From Branchiostoma floridae (Eukaryota > Chordata > Leptocardii > Amphioxiformes > Branchiostomatidae), in contig NC_049987.1 of NCBI RefSeq assembly GCF_000003815.2, positions 22,496,516-22,560,515 on the forward strand: DNA of 64,000 nt, given 5' to 3'. The notes beneath the pieces are model-generated. The model searched no databases, had not been told where the DNA came from, and saw nothing but the letters and a program-made list of their open reading frames with translations. The position numbers and the translations under genes were made by a program. Positions 1 to 10,316 of the stretch are shown here, piece after piece; position 1 is the first letter of the stretch; each line of letters opens with the position of its first letter.

Positions 1-289
1 TGCAAATGTAATGCGTAGATTTCAGCAGAAGAAGTATAAATGTGTACTGTGTAAAATCTTATTGAGTACAGACTTTTGCTAGCTGTAAGTTTCTGTATAT
101 TACTGTGTCACTTGTATATATAGCAGAGAACAGTCTAAGGCGTCACTGAAACAGAAAGAAAATATTGTCTTGATCACATAACATCTTACTAGTACCAACA
201 AAAAGCAAAAATCTACAAAAGTTCAGGTGTGACATCTTGCCAACTGCTTTGCTGATTGTTTAACAGTTAGCTACAATCCGTTGTTTTCT

Positions 290-790
290 ACTATTCTTTG
301 GAAATGTATGTTTTAATGTATTAGAATCCGATCCATCTTTTCAACTTGTACGATATTTTTACAATCAAAAATGCCCTGCATAATGCCTCGCATCGGCTCA
401 AGCACAGTGCACCATTAAACTATCTAAATTCTCGTCAATCCCCACACACTGGTTTTACTAAAAAAACTATATACCGTTCCTTGGAAATATGTTTCAATGT
501 GTCCGAATTCATGATCACTATCTTTTCAAATTGTACGTTACTCTTACGATCGAAAATGTCCTGCAGGACCTCCTGCAGCTGCATATATAGACGCACGCCC
601 CCCTCCCACCCGCACGTAAACTGTTCCAATCGTTGCACAATAAACTTGACTGTATACCCTCCACAAAATCTTTCGTCAAATGTCGTGCTCATTTTACTCA
701 CATGACACTACGCCTTAGAATGTAATGTTATATTTTAATACATCCGAATTCCAGAAAGATAACTTTACAAACTGTACCAATTTCTGTACG
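290..790 (+). repeat. Degenerate tandem repeat, about 190-bp unit, 3 copies
   Basis: TTGGAAATRTGTTT...ATTC...TCTTTTCAAMTTGTACG recurs at about 298, 481 and 720. Units end with ACGAT/ACGATC-AAAATGYCCTGCA-like blocks. The 119-codon open frame across it is not convincing as coding. Confidence 0.5.
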
Positions 791-813
791 ATAAAAATCT
801 CACCTCCTCCGCA

Positions 814-1058
814 CCGTCAACGCCCGTGAGGGTATTTACCGGAATAACCCGAAATGACCCGGAATAACCCGGAATAACCGTAATATTTCTTGTTCCCATG
901 GCCATATATACATTATTTTATGCCAAAATATTGCATTCTGCGATCTTAACTTATCAAAGCACACTGTATTTCGGTAGCTTTCATCCTTTATTAAGGTTAT
1001 TCCGGGTTATTCCGGGTTATTCCGGGTTATTCCGCTAAATACCCGGACCCGTCAACGC
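814..1058. mobile_element. Foldback element built of GGAATAACCC decamers, with 10-bp flanking direct repeats
   Basis: The left arm (830-880) reads GGGTATTTA, then GGAATAACCC-type decamers. The right arm (995-1044) is its reverse complement with four decamers, ending TAAATACCC. The core between arms is about 115 bp. The 10-mer CCGTCAACGC occurs at both 814-823 and 1049-1058, as expected for a target-site duplication. Confidence 0.65.
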
Positions 1059-1216
1059 TATCGCAAAATGAACCGTGCGATTTAACGACAACTCCTCAAA
1101 TGTTACATGACCAGTGTTTTACTGCAAATCAAGAAACATTTTCCTTTCCTAGACTTTGCTAATGAGCGCTGCAATGTTTTCTGTACGAGTAGAGGTCATG
1201 GATAAACAGTATTCTT

Positions 1217-1340
1217 ACAACGTTTATTTGAAGGGCTAAGAAGGGCTGAGAATTGTCGTAAAAACGCACGGTACATTGCGTTTATTTGAAGGGCTGAGAA
1301 GGGCTGAGAATTGTCGTAAAAACGCACGGTACATTTTGCG
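1217..1340 (+). repeat. Tandem duplication, about 60-bp unit
   Basis: GTTTATTTGAAGGGCT and AATTGTCGTAAAAACGCACG occur twice, one substitution apart (start about 1218 and 1278). Confidence 0.75.
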
Positions 1341-1411
1341 ACCATAGCAGACCCATCCAAGGACGAACCATTAAACCGGGGACAAAGCCGGGCGCCTGCG
1401 GCGCCCCGGCA

Positions 1412-1605
1412 AAAAGTAAAGACTCTATTAGAACTTTGCCCAATACTCGTCTACTTCAGTTTAGTCTAACCACATAATAAAATGGGTAGTTACCTCAAAC
1501 TCTGAATTGAAGAAGTAAAGATTCTATTAGAACTTTGGGCTCTATACTAAATTTTCATTTTAGCCACATAGTAAAATGGGTAGTTTCCGCAAATCCTGGA
1601 TTGGT
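1412..1605 (+). repeat. Tandem duplication, about 98-bp unit
   Basis: GAAGTAAAGATTCTATTAGA...CCACATARTAAAATGGGTAG occurs at about 1415 and 1513. AATGGGTAGTTAC/TTTCC end blocks are shared. Confidence 0.65.
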
Positions 1606-1981
1606 CTGTAAGGAAGAGTTGAATTTTTGTGGCCGACTCCTTTTTTAACGCCGAATGGAGTGGGTAGTTATGGTAAGGCCGGCTCAAATCGACGAGAAGC
1701 CATTCAGACGACTAGGACATCACCAAATGGAGATATCTGCCCACTTCACAAAGCATCCATCCTGTGCACGTTTGGCGGCCATTGAACGAGCGAAATTTAA
1801 CGGAACGAAGTTTTAAAATGGTGAAAATGCCGAGTGAAATGTATGTACATAAATCAAGTATAAAATCGCCAGGAAGCAAAATTAAGGAAATCCATTTGTA
1901 ACTTTTTAATGGTCCTCTTCGAGTGGAAAGAGCATCCAATTCCTTAAAGAGTATGATCCATTTGCGTACATAATACTGGCG

Positions 1982-2208
1982 TTGCTGTACCGTAACTGGC
2001 AACACGTTGGGCTCCGAACCAAGAGCTCTAGAGTTCGATACCCACCATGCATATGCCTCGACGTTGTTATCCCCTTGGCACTTAACAGAACTTTCCCTTG
2101 GGGTGGAGTGACGCCCAACGAACCTCTTTAGCTAATTTGCCAACAAACCCACTGCGATTTGGCGCGCCAATGTGCCAACATCCTCACATTGACATCCCGT
2201 TAACCCTA
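1982..2208 (+). mobile_element. tRNA-derived SINE, subfamily 1
   Basis: A tRNA-like head (CCGTAACTGGCAAC as A box region, GAGTTCGATACCCACC as B box) is followed by a GGAGTGACGCCCAACGAACC body shared with the better-preserved copy at 44804-45016. Confidence 0.6.
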
Positions 2209-2291
2209 TTATTATCATTATCAGATAATGCTGGTTTTACCCGACTGTAACACTAGTATTTTACCTTTATTGTGTTTCTCTTTAACCACAG

Positions 2292-2405
2292 ACAACCGAC
2301 AGTGCCAGACACGAGACCGACTGGAGAACAGCTCACAGCAGGAAGGCGGCGGCAGAGGACTATCGCCATAGGAGAAAGCAGATCATAGCCATATTAGCGG
2401 ACTAA
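2292..2405 (+). CDS. Candidate last exon of a plus-strand gene (function unknown)
   Basis: A good acceptor (GTTTCTCTTTAACCACAG) precedes an open phase-0 frame of 37 codons ending in TAA: TTDSARHETDWRTAHSRK, AAAEDYRHRRKQIIAILAD. The segment is far richer in GC and in basic/acidic residues than its AT-rich surroundings, as the exons of the Ig gene are. No upstream partner exon is visible in 1-2280, so the rest of the gene would lie outside the window. It could be a chance frame. No family recognised. Confidence 0.4.
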   Translation, partial: TTDSARHETDWRTAHSRKAAAEDYRHRRKQIIAILAD

Positions 2406-5400
2406 TCGTGTTAATGCTATTTCACACAAGCCGTGTGGTCTACTGATGCTCTTTGCGATATCTCCTTAAATGTAGCATTTGATAAGTAACTTAGACTGCT
2501 TAATAACACAGCGGTTGGACAGCCTCGCTTGGTGGATATGCAGTGTCTTACTTTATCTAAATGAAACCTTTGGACTTTACGAAGAATATCTGTAACAAAC
2601 TAAACATAACTGTTGTAAATATTGTTGAGATGATGAAATGTTGCCTCCCTCCCCCATCTAGGCTTTTCGGCCCCCTCCTCCATCCGGCCTACCTGTTCAC
2701 TCTATCCGGAAACTATGACAGTCCACCTTTTTTATACATCATATATCGTTAGTTGTAATTCCCAGACAGTGATAATTGCTATCATCATAAGCTGCAAACG
2801 TTTTCTTTACCTGCTGGTTTCCTTCATAACGCCTGGGATGCTCTGTTGGGTTATTGGTGGGATGAAACATTAGTTTGCTCTCGCAGCAGTCAATAACTCG
2901 TTACGCCTCCTTAGAAGCTTTTAATCTACAGAACCATACTGTTTGACTGATTTACTCACACCCGTAACGGTTCGTATTCTCAAGCAGATGGCTGTTTTAA
3001 CTTAAAAGTCAATTTTCCCCTTTATTGTAATGCCTATAATGTCGGGACTCCTGCATCTATACCATATTATTAGAAGCCAAATGTCTTTATTTACAAAGAT
3101 TCCCCTTTCCAATAATTTTACAGCTGAAGTTGGCACACTTAACATTTGAGTTGATCGAAGAACATGCTGCTTGAATTATAGCTACTTCTGTTTGATGTTC
3201 TTCTGAGGCTCTCGTTTCTTTAGCCATTATCAAGACTTTTCTGGACAATATATTGATCAAGAGCAATTGTTGGTAAGCCGTCTTTATAAACATTTACCGC
3301 TTCCACCGTCATTTAGCTTGTAGTCGTTATTTGTAGTACTTGCTTATTGCTTTACACTTCACCACTCTGACCGAACATTCCCACTTGGAGATTAATTTTT
3401 GGCGCATATTTGCTTTGCTCCAATGTGACTCCAATCTTCATATCCTATGCTAATTTTCTGCTGAAATTTCTCTACAATTTCTTTCATGACGAGGCTACCG
3501 ACATCAGTCCTAATGAGGTTAGGTTTGTGTCTCAGTTCATGCAAAGCAAATTTTGCTCCCGTTGCTCAATGAAATGTATAAACATTACGCATTAAACCCT
3601 CTATCCATCCCGGCTATAATCATAGTAAGCTGCATACCTTGATGAGTTGGTTGAATATTAGCAACTGCGGGACTTTCACAATAAGAAAGTTGCAGTACAT
3701 TTAACTGTATACAGCCATCTAAGTAAAGATGAAGTCAAGTGTGATTTACATTAGGAGATATTATGGATTAGTTTTACAGTCTGTACATTTCTGTTTCCCT
3801 GTTAACGTTGTTGATGCATAGAATTAAAGAAAACAAGGCTTGACAAACTGAGACATGTGATGAACACCATACTTAAGCATTTATTTATTTTAAAGTGTTG
3901 CTTATGTCTAATTTAGGCCGTATCGATTAGGTTATATGGTGACATTCTCTGAGAACCCCCAAAACAGATGCTAGCGTGCGAATAAAAAACATATTTGGCT
4001 ATTATGAAATCTAAGTGGTCAGGAAGGTTGACCAAATGAGTAAATACACAGTAGTGTATAGTAGTATATACAAAACGATAGATTCGACTTTTTCGTAATT
4101 TCTCATCTTCATTGACTTTGGAATTGACTTTAGAATTCTACAACTTTAGTATCCGTTTTCCAATATTCTTAAGCACTTTATGGCATAAAGTTGCTCATTT
4201 TACGGCTGTTTTGCACTATTTGCAGTATGATTGCAAACTGCCTTTTTTGAACTGGACGAAAATTGGTGCGCCTGCGGATGTCATCCATATAATAGAATAA
4301 ACACGGCCTTACAGATTTTTACTATTCTATTTAGCGTACATGTCAACCCGACCTGATGACCCCAAAGGTATACGAATAAACTGAATAGATGATATTGATT
4401 TTGTCTATCATTTGTAAGGATCTGGATGGTTTAGATATGACACAAGCTTTACATGCACAGCCTTCTTTTTAAAAGACTAATCCTTTTTCTGATTGTTATA
4501 ATATTGCCGTCAATCTTCGCCAATAGACTGAATGTACGTATGTATAGTAGGTTTATATGTTATCTTTGTGTAAGTGCATTATTTAGTGGGCTTATTTATG
4601 AACTATTTTATGAACTTAGATCGATAACTTCTGCGATGCACGCTCGAGAGCAAAGTTTAAGTTTAGACGAATTGACAAGAAAACACTGATCATTTGAATT
4701 TCAACGTTGCTTTCCAAAATACACTGAGGGCTCTACATCACACAGTTTCCTTACTAGCGATACAGCAACAAAGTTTAATTTCCTCTATAATGTCCAATAC
4801 TTTGCACTATATCATAGTGCGTGTACTTTTCGACACGTTTACAGTTATCGGCATACTCTGTCGTTTAAAATGGTCTTTGCATGCAAATCTGCGATGTCTC
4901 CTGGTTTCAAGTGACCAGTCTCATCACGTTCTCAACTGACCCTCACCGCTCATATGGCGAGGGTAAAGCGATATTCGGAAGACCGGGAGCTTTATCGAGG
5001 AAACGGAGTAATGTCCGATACCAAAGTCGATGTACGAATATTTGCCGAGAGGGAGTTGTATGTTAAACCGCTGGCACAGGTCACGGAAGGTTGTAATCAC
5101 AGTGGTGGCGATACCGGCGGTGAGTTTCAATCTATATGAAGTACGGATATTGGTACTACCGGCCTGGGGTTTCTGCCTGTATGATCTACAGCCGCGGCTT
5201 TCACAGACATTCGTGCGAGCCGCTGATAAGGACGAAGCTCTACATCATTCAATACATCGACTCGACTTTGTGGATTTGACCATGGCCTTGCAGGAGCTGA
5301 CATTTCGTCCACCAGTGGCGACGACACCGTTCACTGCGTTCTGTATCACTTACCTGAAGATTAACTTGTTATGGGACCAGGAAGCCATATATCATATGGT

Positions 5401-6655
5401 TCACAAACAACGGCCTTTCAGGAGGTGGCATTTTGTCCAACAGTTCCCGCATGCTGCTTGTATATATGACAAGGCGATTGATGTTCTTATGGGACCAGGA
5501 CGCATTTCTCCCCACATCCCACCTACAGGCTTACTCGACTCAGCCATAAATTTGTCAGGATGTCGGGACCCCAACATTGACTGCATTCGAGCCGACAACC
5601 TGTCAGTAGAGATAAACGTATTCAGGTGCAGAATTTCATCACAGGTGGTACGAAAACTAGAGCAGCGAAATCATTATTGATGTTTTCGTCATTGTATTCA
5701 ATATAGCAATCTCTGTGTTTTAGCAATTTTGCTACCCTGACATTCCAATCCAACCTCGAACACAGCTGGGGTTCTTTTTCAGTAAGTATTAAAGTGTGGT
5801 ACTGTACATCGATTTTGACTGATCTTTCCCATAGACAAGGGATTTGGCAACAGAGTTGCAGTTCCTATACATTTATTAGTTTTTGGTCGGTCGTCGAGTA
5901 CCGTATGCAGCTCACCTCTAACAGAAGTACACAAACAGCTGCTTTTCTGAAAATTGTGGGTTACGTTTATAACTGTATTTATGGGCACCACTGATAAATA
6001 CAGAACCACAAAGCAAGACGACTTTATGGGAAAGCCATGATAGCTTTCTCTTTATACTTGCTGTTCTTATTTGCTCGTTTTGCAGAAGATCAATGACCAA
6101 ACTCCTGCGTCAGGTCGTTTAAAAACTAAAAATGATTTTGTTCTCGGGAGGATTGCATTCCCACATGTGAACGATATCGACAATCGGTCCTTTATGCCTT
6201 TATCATATAAAAGGGTATCGCTTTCTGAACGCCTGATACAGTGTTTTGATGCGATATCTCGGTCCTATCAGTTGCTGAATGGTCGTATTGATTGCCGCGT
6301 CCCACAGCACCGGCGGAGAGTGTAGTGTATTGACGTCTCTGTGAGCAGAAACTGTACCGAGATAAGCCATGATTGAAATCGGCTCACCGCCAAGCTGCCG
6401 AGCTCACCGATCGCGAGGAATTCTATTACAGAAGAAAATCCCACCGATTTCAGCCAAAGCCTCAATTTAGCTGCCGAGTCCTGTGGGGTCGATTGAGTTT
6501 AACAAAAGAATACAAAGTGGTCATTTTGTTGAGGATGACTGCCAGTTGTAATGAAGCTTCTTCATTATTCATATTTACACAGATTCATCCGGTCAAAATG
6601 ATTGTTTGGACTTTCTATCAACTACACATTGTCTTTGAATGCTAAAGTCAACTTT
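2406..6655. other. Mostly unannotated AT-rich DNA with one weak coding candidate
   Basis: I see no strong repeats and no confident exons here. On the plus strand, 4954-5120 encodes MARVKRYSEDRELYRGNG onward and ends at a consensus donor GTGAGT. An overlapping open frame of 216 codons runs 5030-5680 in another frame. The two conflict and neither shows a domain. Confidence 0.3.
4954..5120 (+). CDS. Hypothetical exon with consensus donor
   Basis: ATG at 4954, 55 codons of polar, charged sequence (MARVKRYSEDRELYRGNG, KVDVRIFAERELYVKPLAQ), then GGCG|GTGAGT. GC content is above the surroundings. No acceptor-matched downstream exon was found, and no family is recognised. This is a weak call. Confidence 0.18.
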
Positions 6656-6662
6656 ATGCTTC

Positions 6663-6823
6663 GGTCACATTTCCAAACCGGTCTGGAAATTTTTGGGAAC
6701 GAGAAGTAAAATCAGACAAAAACAACGTTCAGAAATTCGTCACGAACATAACCTTTATAGACAATTTTATTTTTCATGTCCTCAAACATCATGAAACAGT
6801 TTGGAAATGTGACTTGTAGAACC
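6663..6823. mobile_element. Family A MITE (diverged copy)
   Basis: It begins GGTCACATTTCCAAACCGG and GGGAACGAGAAG, and ends with ATGAAACAGTTTGGAAATGTGAC. Ends are inverted repeats of each other and match the other family A copies. The core is degenerate. Confidence 0.65.
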
Positions 6824-7300
6824 AGGGACGCTGACCACTGCACTACAACATGGCAAGCGGGACCAGTCACATGGTCTGTTGTGCCATAGCGGTTGTGCAA
6901 CGCAGGGTTCAATATCACGTCCTCAACTGTTGCCTTATGTTGAACTGTAGACAACATTGACTCAGCCAACAGTCGTGAAGTTCAGGGACGTGTTCTGGGA
7001 TTTGGGTATGTAGTATAATTGAGAGTAGGTTTAATTGCTAACTTGATAAACACTTTAATTTATTCCTTGTATCCGCAAACATCTTGAATCGGTTTGGCCC
7101 AGAACCATAGACGTATGCCACTCAACTACAACACGACAAGTGGAGCCGATCATATGGTGTGTGGTGCGAGGTTCAACTGTTGCCGTATGTTAAACTTTTG
7201 ACTGAGCCTCAACAGTTATGAAGATCAAGGACGTATCCTAGGATTTGGGTATGTAGTATAATTGAGAGTATGCTTAATTGCTATCTTGCTGTCTTTATCG
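6815..7300 (+). repeat. Tandem duplication, about 270-bp unit
   Basis: AGAACCA...ACTACAACA and GATTTGGGTATGTAGTATAA followed by TTGAGAGTA recur (first unit about 6820-7050, second about 7098-7290). Confidence 0.65.
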
Positions 7301-7434
7301 GCTTAAATGATAGCCAGGTGTGCATCAATCTTCCCATAGGACACTTTGTAATGAAAATAAGTTGGGAACGCAAAGAAGCCAGTCTGGAGTACTAGTGGTA
7401 TAGAGTTCAGTGTCCCCGTTGCTGTGCAACATCC

Positions 7435-7998
7435 CCATTAACAGAAACAAACGATGTGTTAGTAATACGGCGTATGATCCACAGCTGACCTGTACTCACA
7501 GCCTTGGTCTCCTGATACAATCTACCACTATAGTACCAAACTTGGTGAAGATCAGGGTGTTATTAAGAGTATATCTACCCATGTGGATGTAAATAGACTT
7601 TGTCTCCCCCCACCCCCGTTTTTTTCCAAACCCGGGCCCGGCCGGGCAGCTTTCGGGAACGAAAAGTATGATATAAAAGACACTAAGCTAAATATACATA
7701 AGACGTAAAGAGATTCTGAAGTAGTTGGGGGGCATCATTTGTGCATATTTTTACTTATACATTTCTATTTTGCGTTTCCACAAACAGCTTCGCCGGCCAC
7801 GGTTTGGAAATGTAAAGTTAGCCTAACAGAAACAAACGATGTGTTAGTTACACGGGATATGATCTACAGCTGACCTGTACTCATGGCCTTGGTCTCCTGA
7901 TACAATCTACCATTATAGTACCTACCTTGGTGAAGATCAGGGCGTTATTAAGACTGTACCTATCCGTGTGGATGTAGATGTGACTTGTCTCCCCCATC
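7435..7998 (+). repeat. Duplicated 175-bp segment separated by a family A MITE
   Basis: The segment from AACAGAAACAAACGATGTGT through CTTGGTGAAGATCAGGG to GTCTCCCCC is present at about 7440-7612 and again at about 7826-7998. Between the two lies the MITE at 7622-7825. Confidence 0.75.
7622..7825. mobile_element. Family A MITE
   Basis: The left end is CCAAACCCGGGCCCGGCCGG then GCAGCTTTCGGGAACGAAAA; the right end is CGTTTCCACAAACAGC...CGGTTTGGAAATGTAA. The left-hand CACATTT terminus is replaced by a T/C-rich run. Confidence 0.8.
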
Positions 7999-7999
7999 A

Positions 8000-9633
8000 C
8001 ATTTATCCGGGCACCCGTGGCTGATGAGAAGTGATGTCCGGGATCACATCAGTGTGAAGTTTCCCAACTCTTGAGATGAGACTGCGTTCAAATGGCGCCA
8101 CTTAAGTCACGCGAGACTTCAACATAATCATGGGAAATGTTGGCATGGCTCATTTAGTGAGACATAATGGAGACTAAACGTGCCCATGGCGCTAACGTAC
8201 AGACTCTAGTATCCGCTAGGGCACACATTCAGGTGCTGTTGATATCCCTTTTCTGGAGATTATGTATGATGTAAGTCACAGGAAAGGGCAATCCCATCAA
8301 CATAAATGTTTTTCTACAAAACACGGATAATAAAACAAGTCAGCACAACTGTAAAGGTTGGTCTTATCAACGTGTCTGTTTAGAAACATGAGCAGCCAAC
8401 GGCGATCTCTGGTAAGCTGGACATATATACATTCTCGAACATAAGGCCTAAAAGGAAATAAGTATAAAGCTGCGCTTGAGGACAATATGGTGATTCAAAT
8501 TTAAAATGAAAATGGGCTTCCTTCCAGTAATACCTACGAATGTACGCGCATTTACTGTTTTAGAACTTAAATGAACATGACTCATCTATGAATATGTTAC
8601 TTTTGAGCTGGTCTTTTGAGCTGCAATTGAGCTGGTCTCAATCATAATGTTTCTTACCTAGGGCGAAGATGCTGTTATAGTTACAATGCATCCCGTAACC
8701 TTGGAGTAACCTTCAGGTCACACCTTGAAATGACCTTGAGGTAGTGACTATTAAGTAAAGAAAAAAGTAATTTCTTTGTATATTCTTGATTTTTTTGCTT
8801 TGCACGAATATGTCCACATTCCTGGCTGTGTCGTACACACGATCCGAGAATCCAAGTGGGAAAACAAATGACTGAAGCTTCCTCATACCATCGGATGCTG
8901 TGCTAATCTGTAAGCGTGGTGGTTGGTGTAACCTGTAGTCTTAAGTGTAATAAATATCAAGTCATGGCAAGGCTAAGAACATACCATGAGTTTGGTACAC
9001 TGCTGAAAAGCGCACCTGTCGGTTGCTTATGAAAATGCAGCACCACCGTGACACTACACATATATAAGTGTGGCAACTTTTACTCTTAATCATGTGATAA
9101 TGATAATAATAGACAATCATTACACATAACGTTTCATAGGGTAGTTCTCTTGGCCCCCGCCTCCAATAGAATCCGTGGAGCTATGGTGTGTACAATGATA
9201 TTAGCCTGGTATTCCATCTCTATATATTTATGAATTCGGAAACGAGAAAAAATTACAATGTATAGAAGTCAAATTGTTTATCAGAAACCTGCTGGTGAAA
9301 TACAAGCTGAAAAATAACGACCTCTCGTTTGAAAGTTACCCCATAACTCACTAAATAGATTTGCCCACTTAGTGTAGACGGCAGGCAAGTATTTATTGGT
9401 GAGGCTAAGATTGAATGTATTGTGAAAGGATGGGTGAAATAAAACACTTTGAAGGTACACAATGCATATAATTACTACGATTTATGAGCTAGTAAATTTG
9501 TGCAGTGGATTTCTTTATTGTTGCCTGTAACAAATTTACGGCCACTGAAGGTGTGAGCATCAAATCGTACAGCACGCTACATAACACATTATGGTATACG
9601 CAGCACGCGTCCTGTACAGCTAGTAGCTTCCTT
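8000..9633. other. No gene recognised
   Basis: AT-rich DNA without exon-like segments. A pair of AGGTCA/TGACCT half-sites occurs at about 8716-8741 (CAGGTCACACCTTGAAATGA and CCTTGAGG). Otherwise nothing stands out. Confidence 0.4.
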
Positions 9634-9872
9634 CCTTATACCCCCTTCCCACTAGGACGGCGCTCTCGCCGCGCTCTCTCTGCGACCTACAATTTGACAC
9701 ATCGTTCAACGAATTGTATCGAAAATAAACGAATCTTGTTACACTTTGTGTGTTTTGTTGTCTTCTCAATCACACTTTTACGTTTTGTGTGAACGCGAAG
9801 GTTTCACATATGTTATTTAGGTCGCAGTGACAGCGCAGCACGATCGCCGTCCTAGTGGAAAGGGGGCCTTAT
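9634..9872. mobile_element. Foldback MITE at the 3' side of the Ig gene
   Basis: CCCCCTTCCCACTAGGACGG...CTGCGACCTA (from 9640) is inverted at TAGGTCGCAGTGACAGCGC...CCGTCCTAGTGGAAAGGGGG (to 9866). CCTTAT at 9634-9639 and 9867-9872 may be the target duplication. Confidence 0.7.
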
Positions 9873-9939
9873 CAAGCTATTTTTCACCACTCTGTTGTTG
9901 TATAGCAGTCTTTTTTCCCCTAGGGTAATTCCTAGAGTT

Positions 9940-9945
9940 TTTATT
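9940..9945 (-). terminator. Candidate polyadenylation signal of the Ig gene
   Basis: AATAAA on the minus strand, 33 nt past the stop codon. It is the nearest canonical hexamer. The downstream DNA is a foldback element, so a short 3' UTR is plausible but unproven. Confidence 0.4.
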
Positions 9946-9977
9946 TTTGTTTTATGTCTTTAATATTACTGTGTATG

Positions 9978-10316
9978 TTATGAACAATCTGCTACCTGCC
10001 TTTCCGGATTTGTATCGTCAGCGACTTTCTCTTTTAACAACAGTCTACAGTGTCGAGATCTACAGCCTGACTTGCGGCATCTGTCATTTGGAATTCTGGT
10101 GTCATCTTCGCTATCTACACAATATCCACCCTTTTTAAGAAACGAATCGAGGTTGGATTTCGTTTCAAAGTTTTCTTTTGTCCGCCCTGGGTCTGGAGGT
10201 AACTTGCATGGTGATGGTCTCGCAGGATCTCGTGAGATCTTGTCCGTGACTTCGACTTGAACCGCTCCGAACACTTGCGTCATGTCTGCGTCATCAGGTC
10301 TCCGGGTCGCCACTTT
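9978..10316 (-). CDS. Terminal exon: C-terminal cytoplasmic tail
   Basis: The acceptor CCATGCAG enters in phase 0. The frame is open for 112 codons to TAA at 9980-9978. It encodes KVATRRPDDADMTQVFGAVQ, a Pro/Asp-rich middle, then FLKKGGYCVDSEDD and a basic cysteine cluster CRKSGCRSRHC (C-x4-C-x4-C), ending QVADCS. There is no PDZ-ligand end and no recognised domain. A minus-strand AATAAA lies at 9945-9940, about 33 nt after the stop, so the 3' UTR may be very short; a foldback element follows at 9866-9640. Confidence 0.75.
   Translation of the reverse strand, partial: KVATRRPDDADMTQVFGAVQVEVTDKISRDPARPSPCKLPPDPGRTKENFETKSNLDSFLKKGGYCVDSEDDTRIPNDRCRKSGCRSRHCRLLLKEKVADDTNPERQVADCS

Noticed and set aside
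5030-5680. 216-codon plus-strand frame as a gene
   Set aside because: No domain, unusual Trp/His/Arg composition, conflicts with the better-looking frame at 4954-5120, and contains no splice support. Kept only as a weak note.
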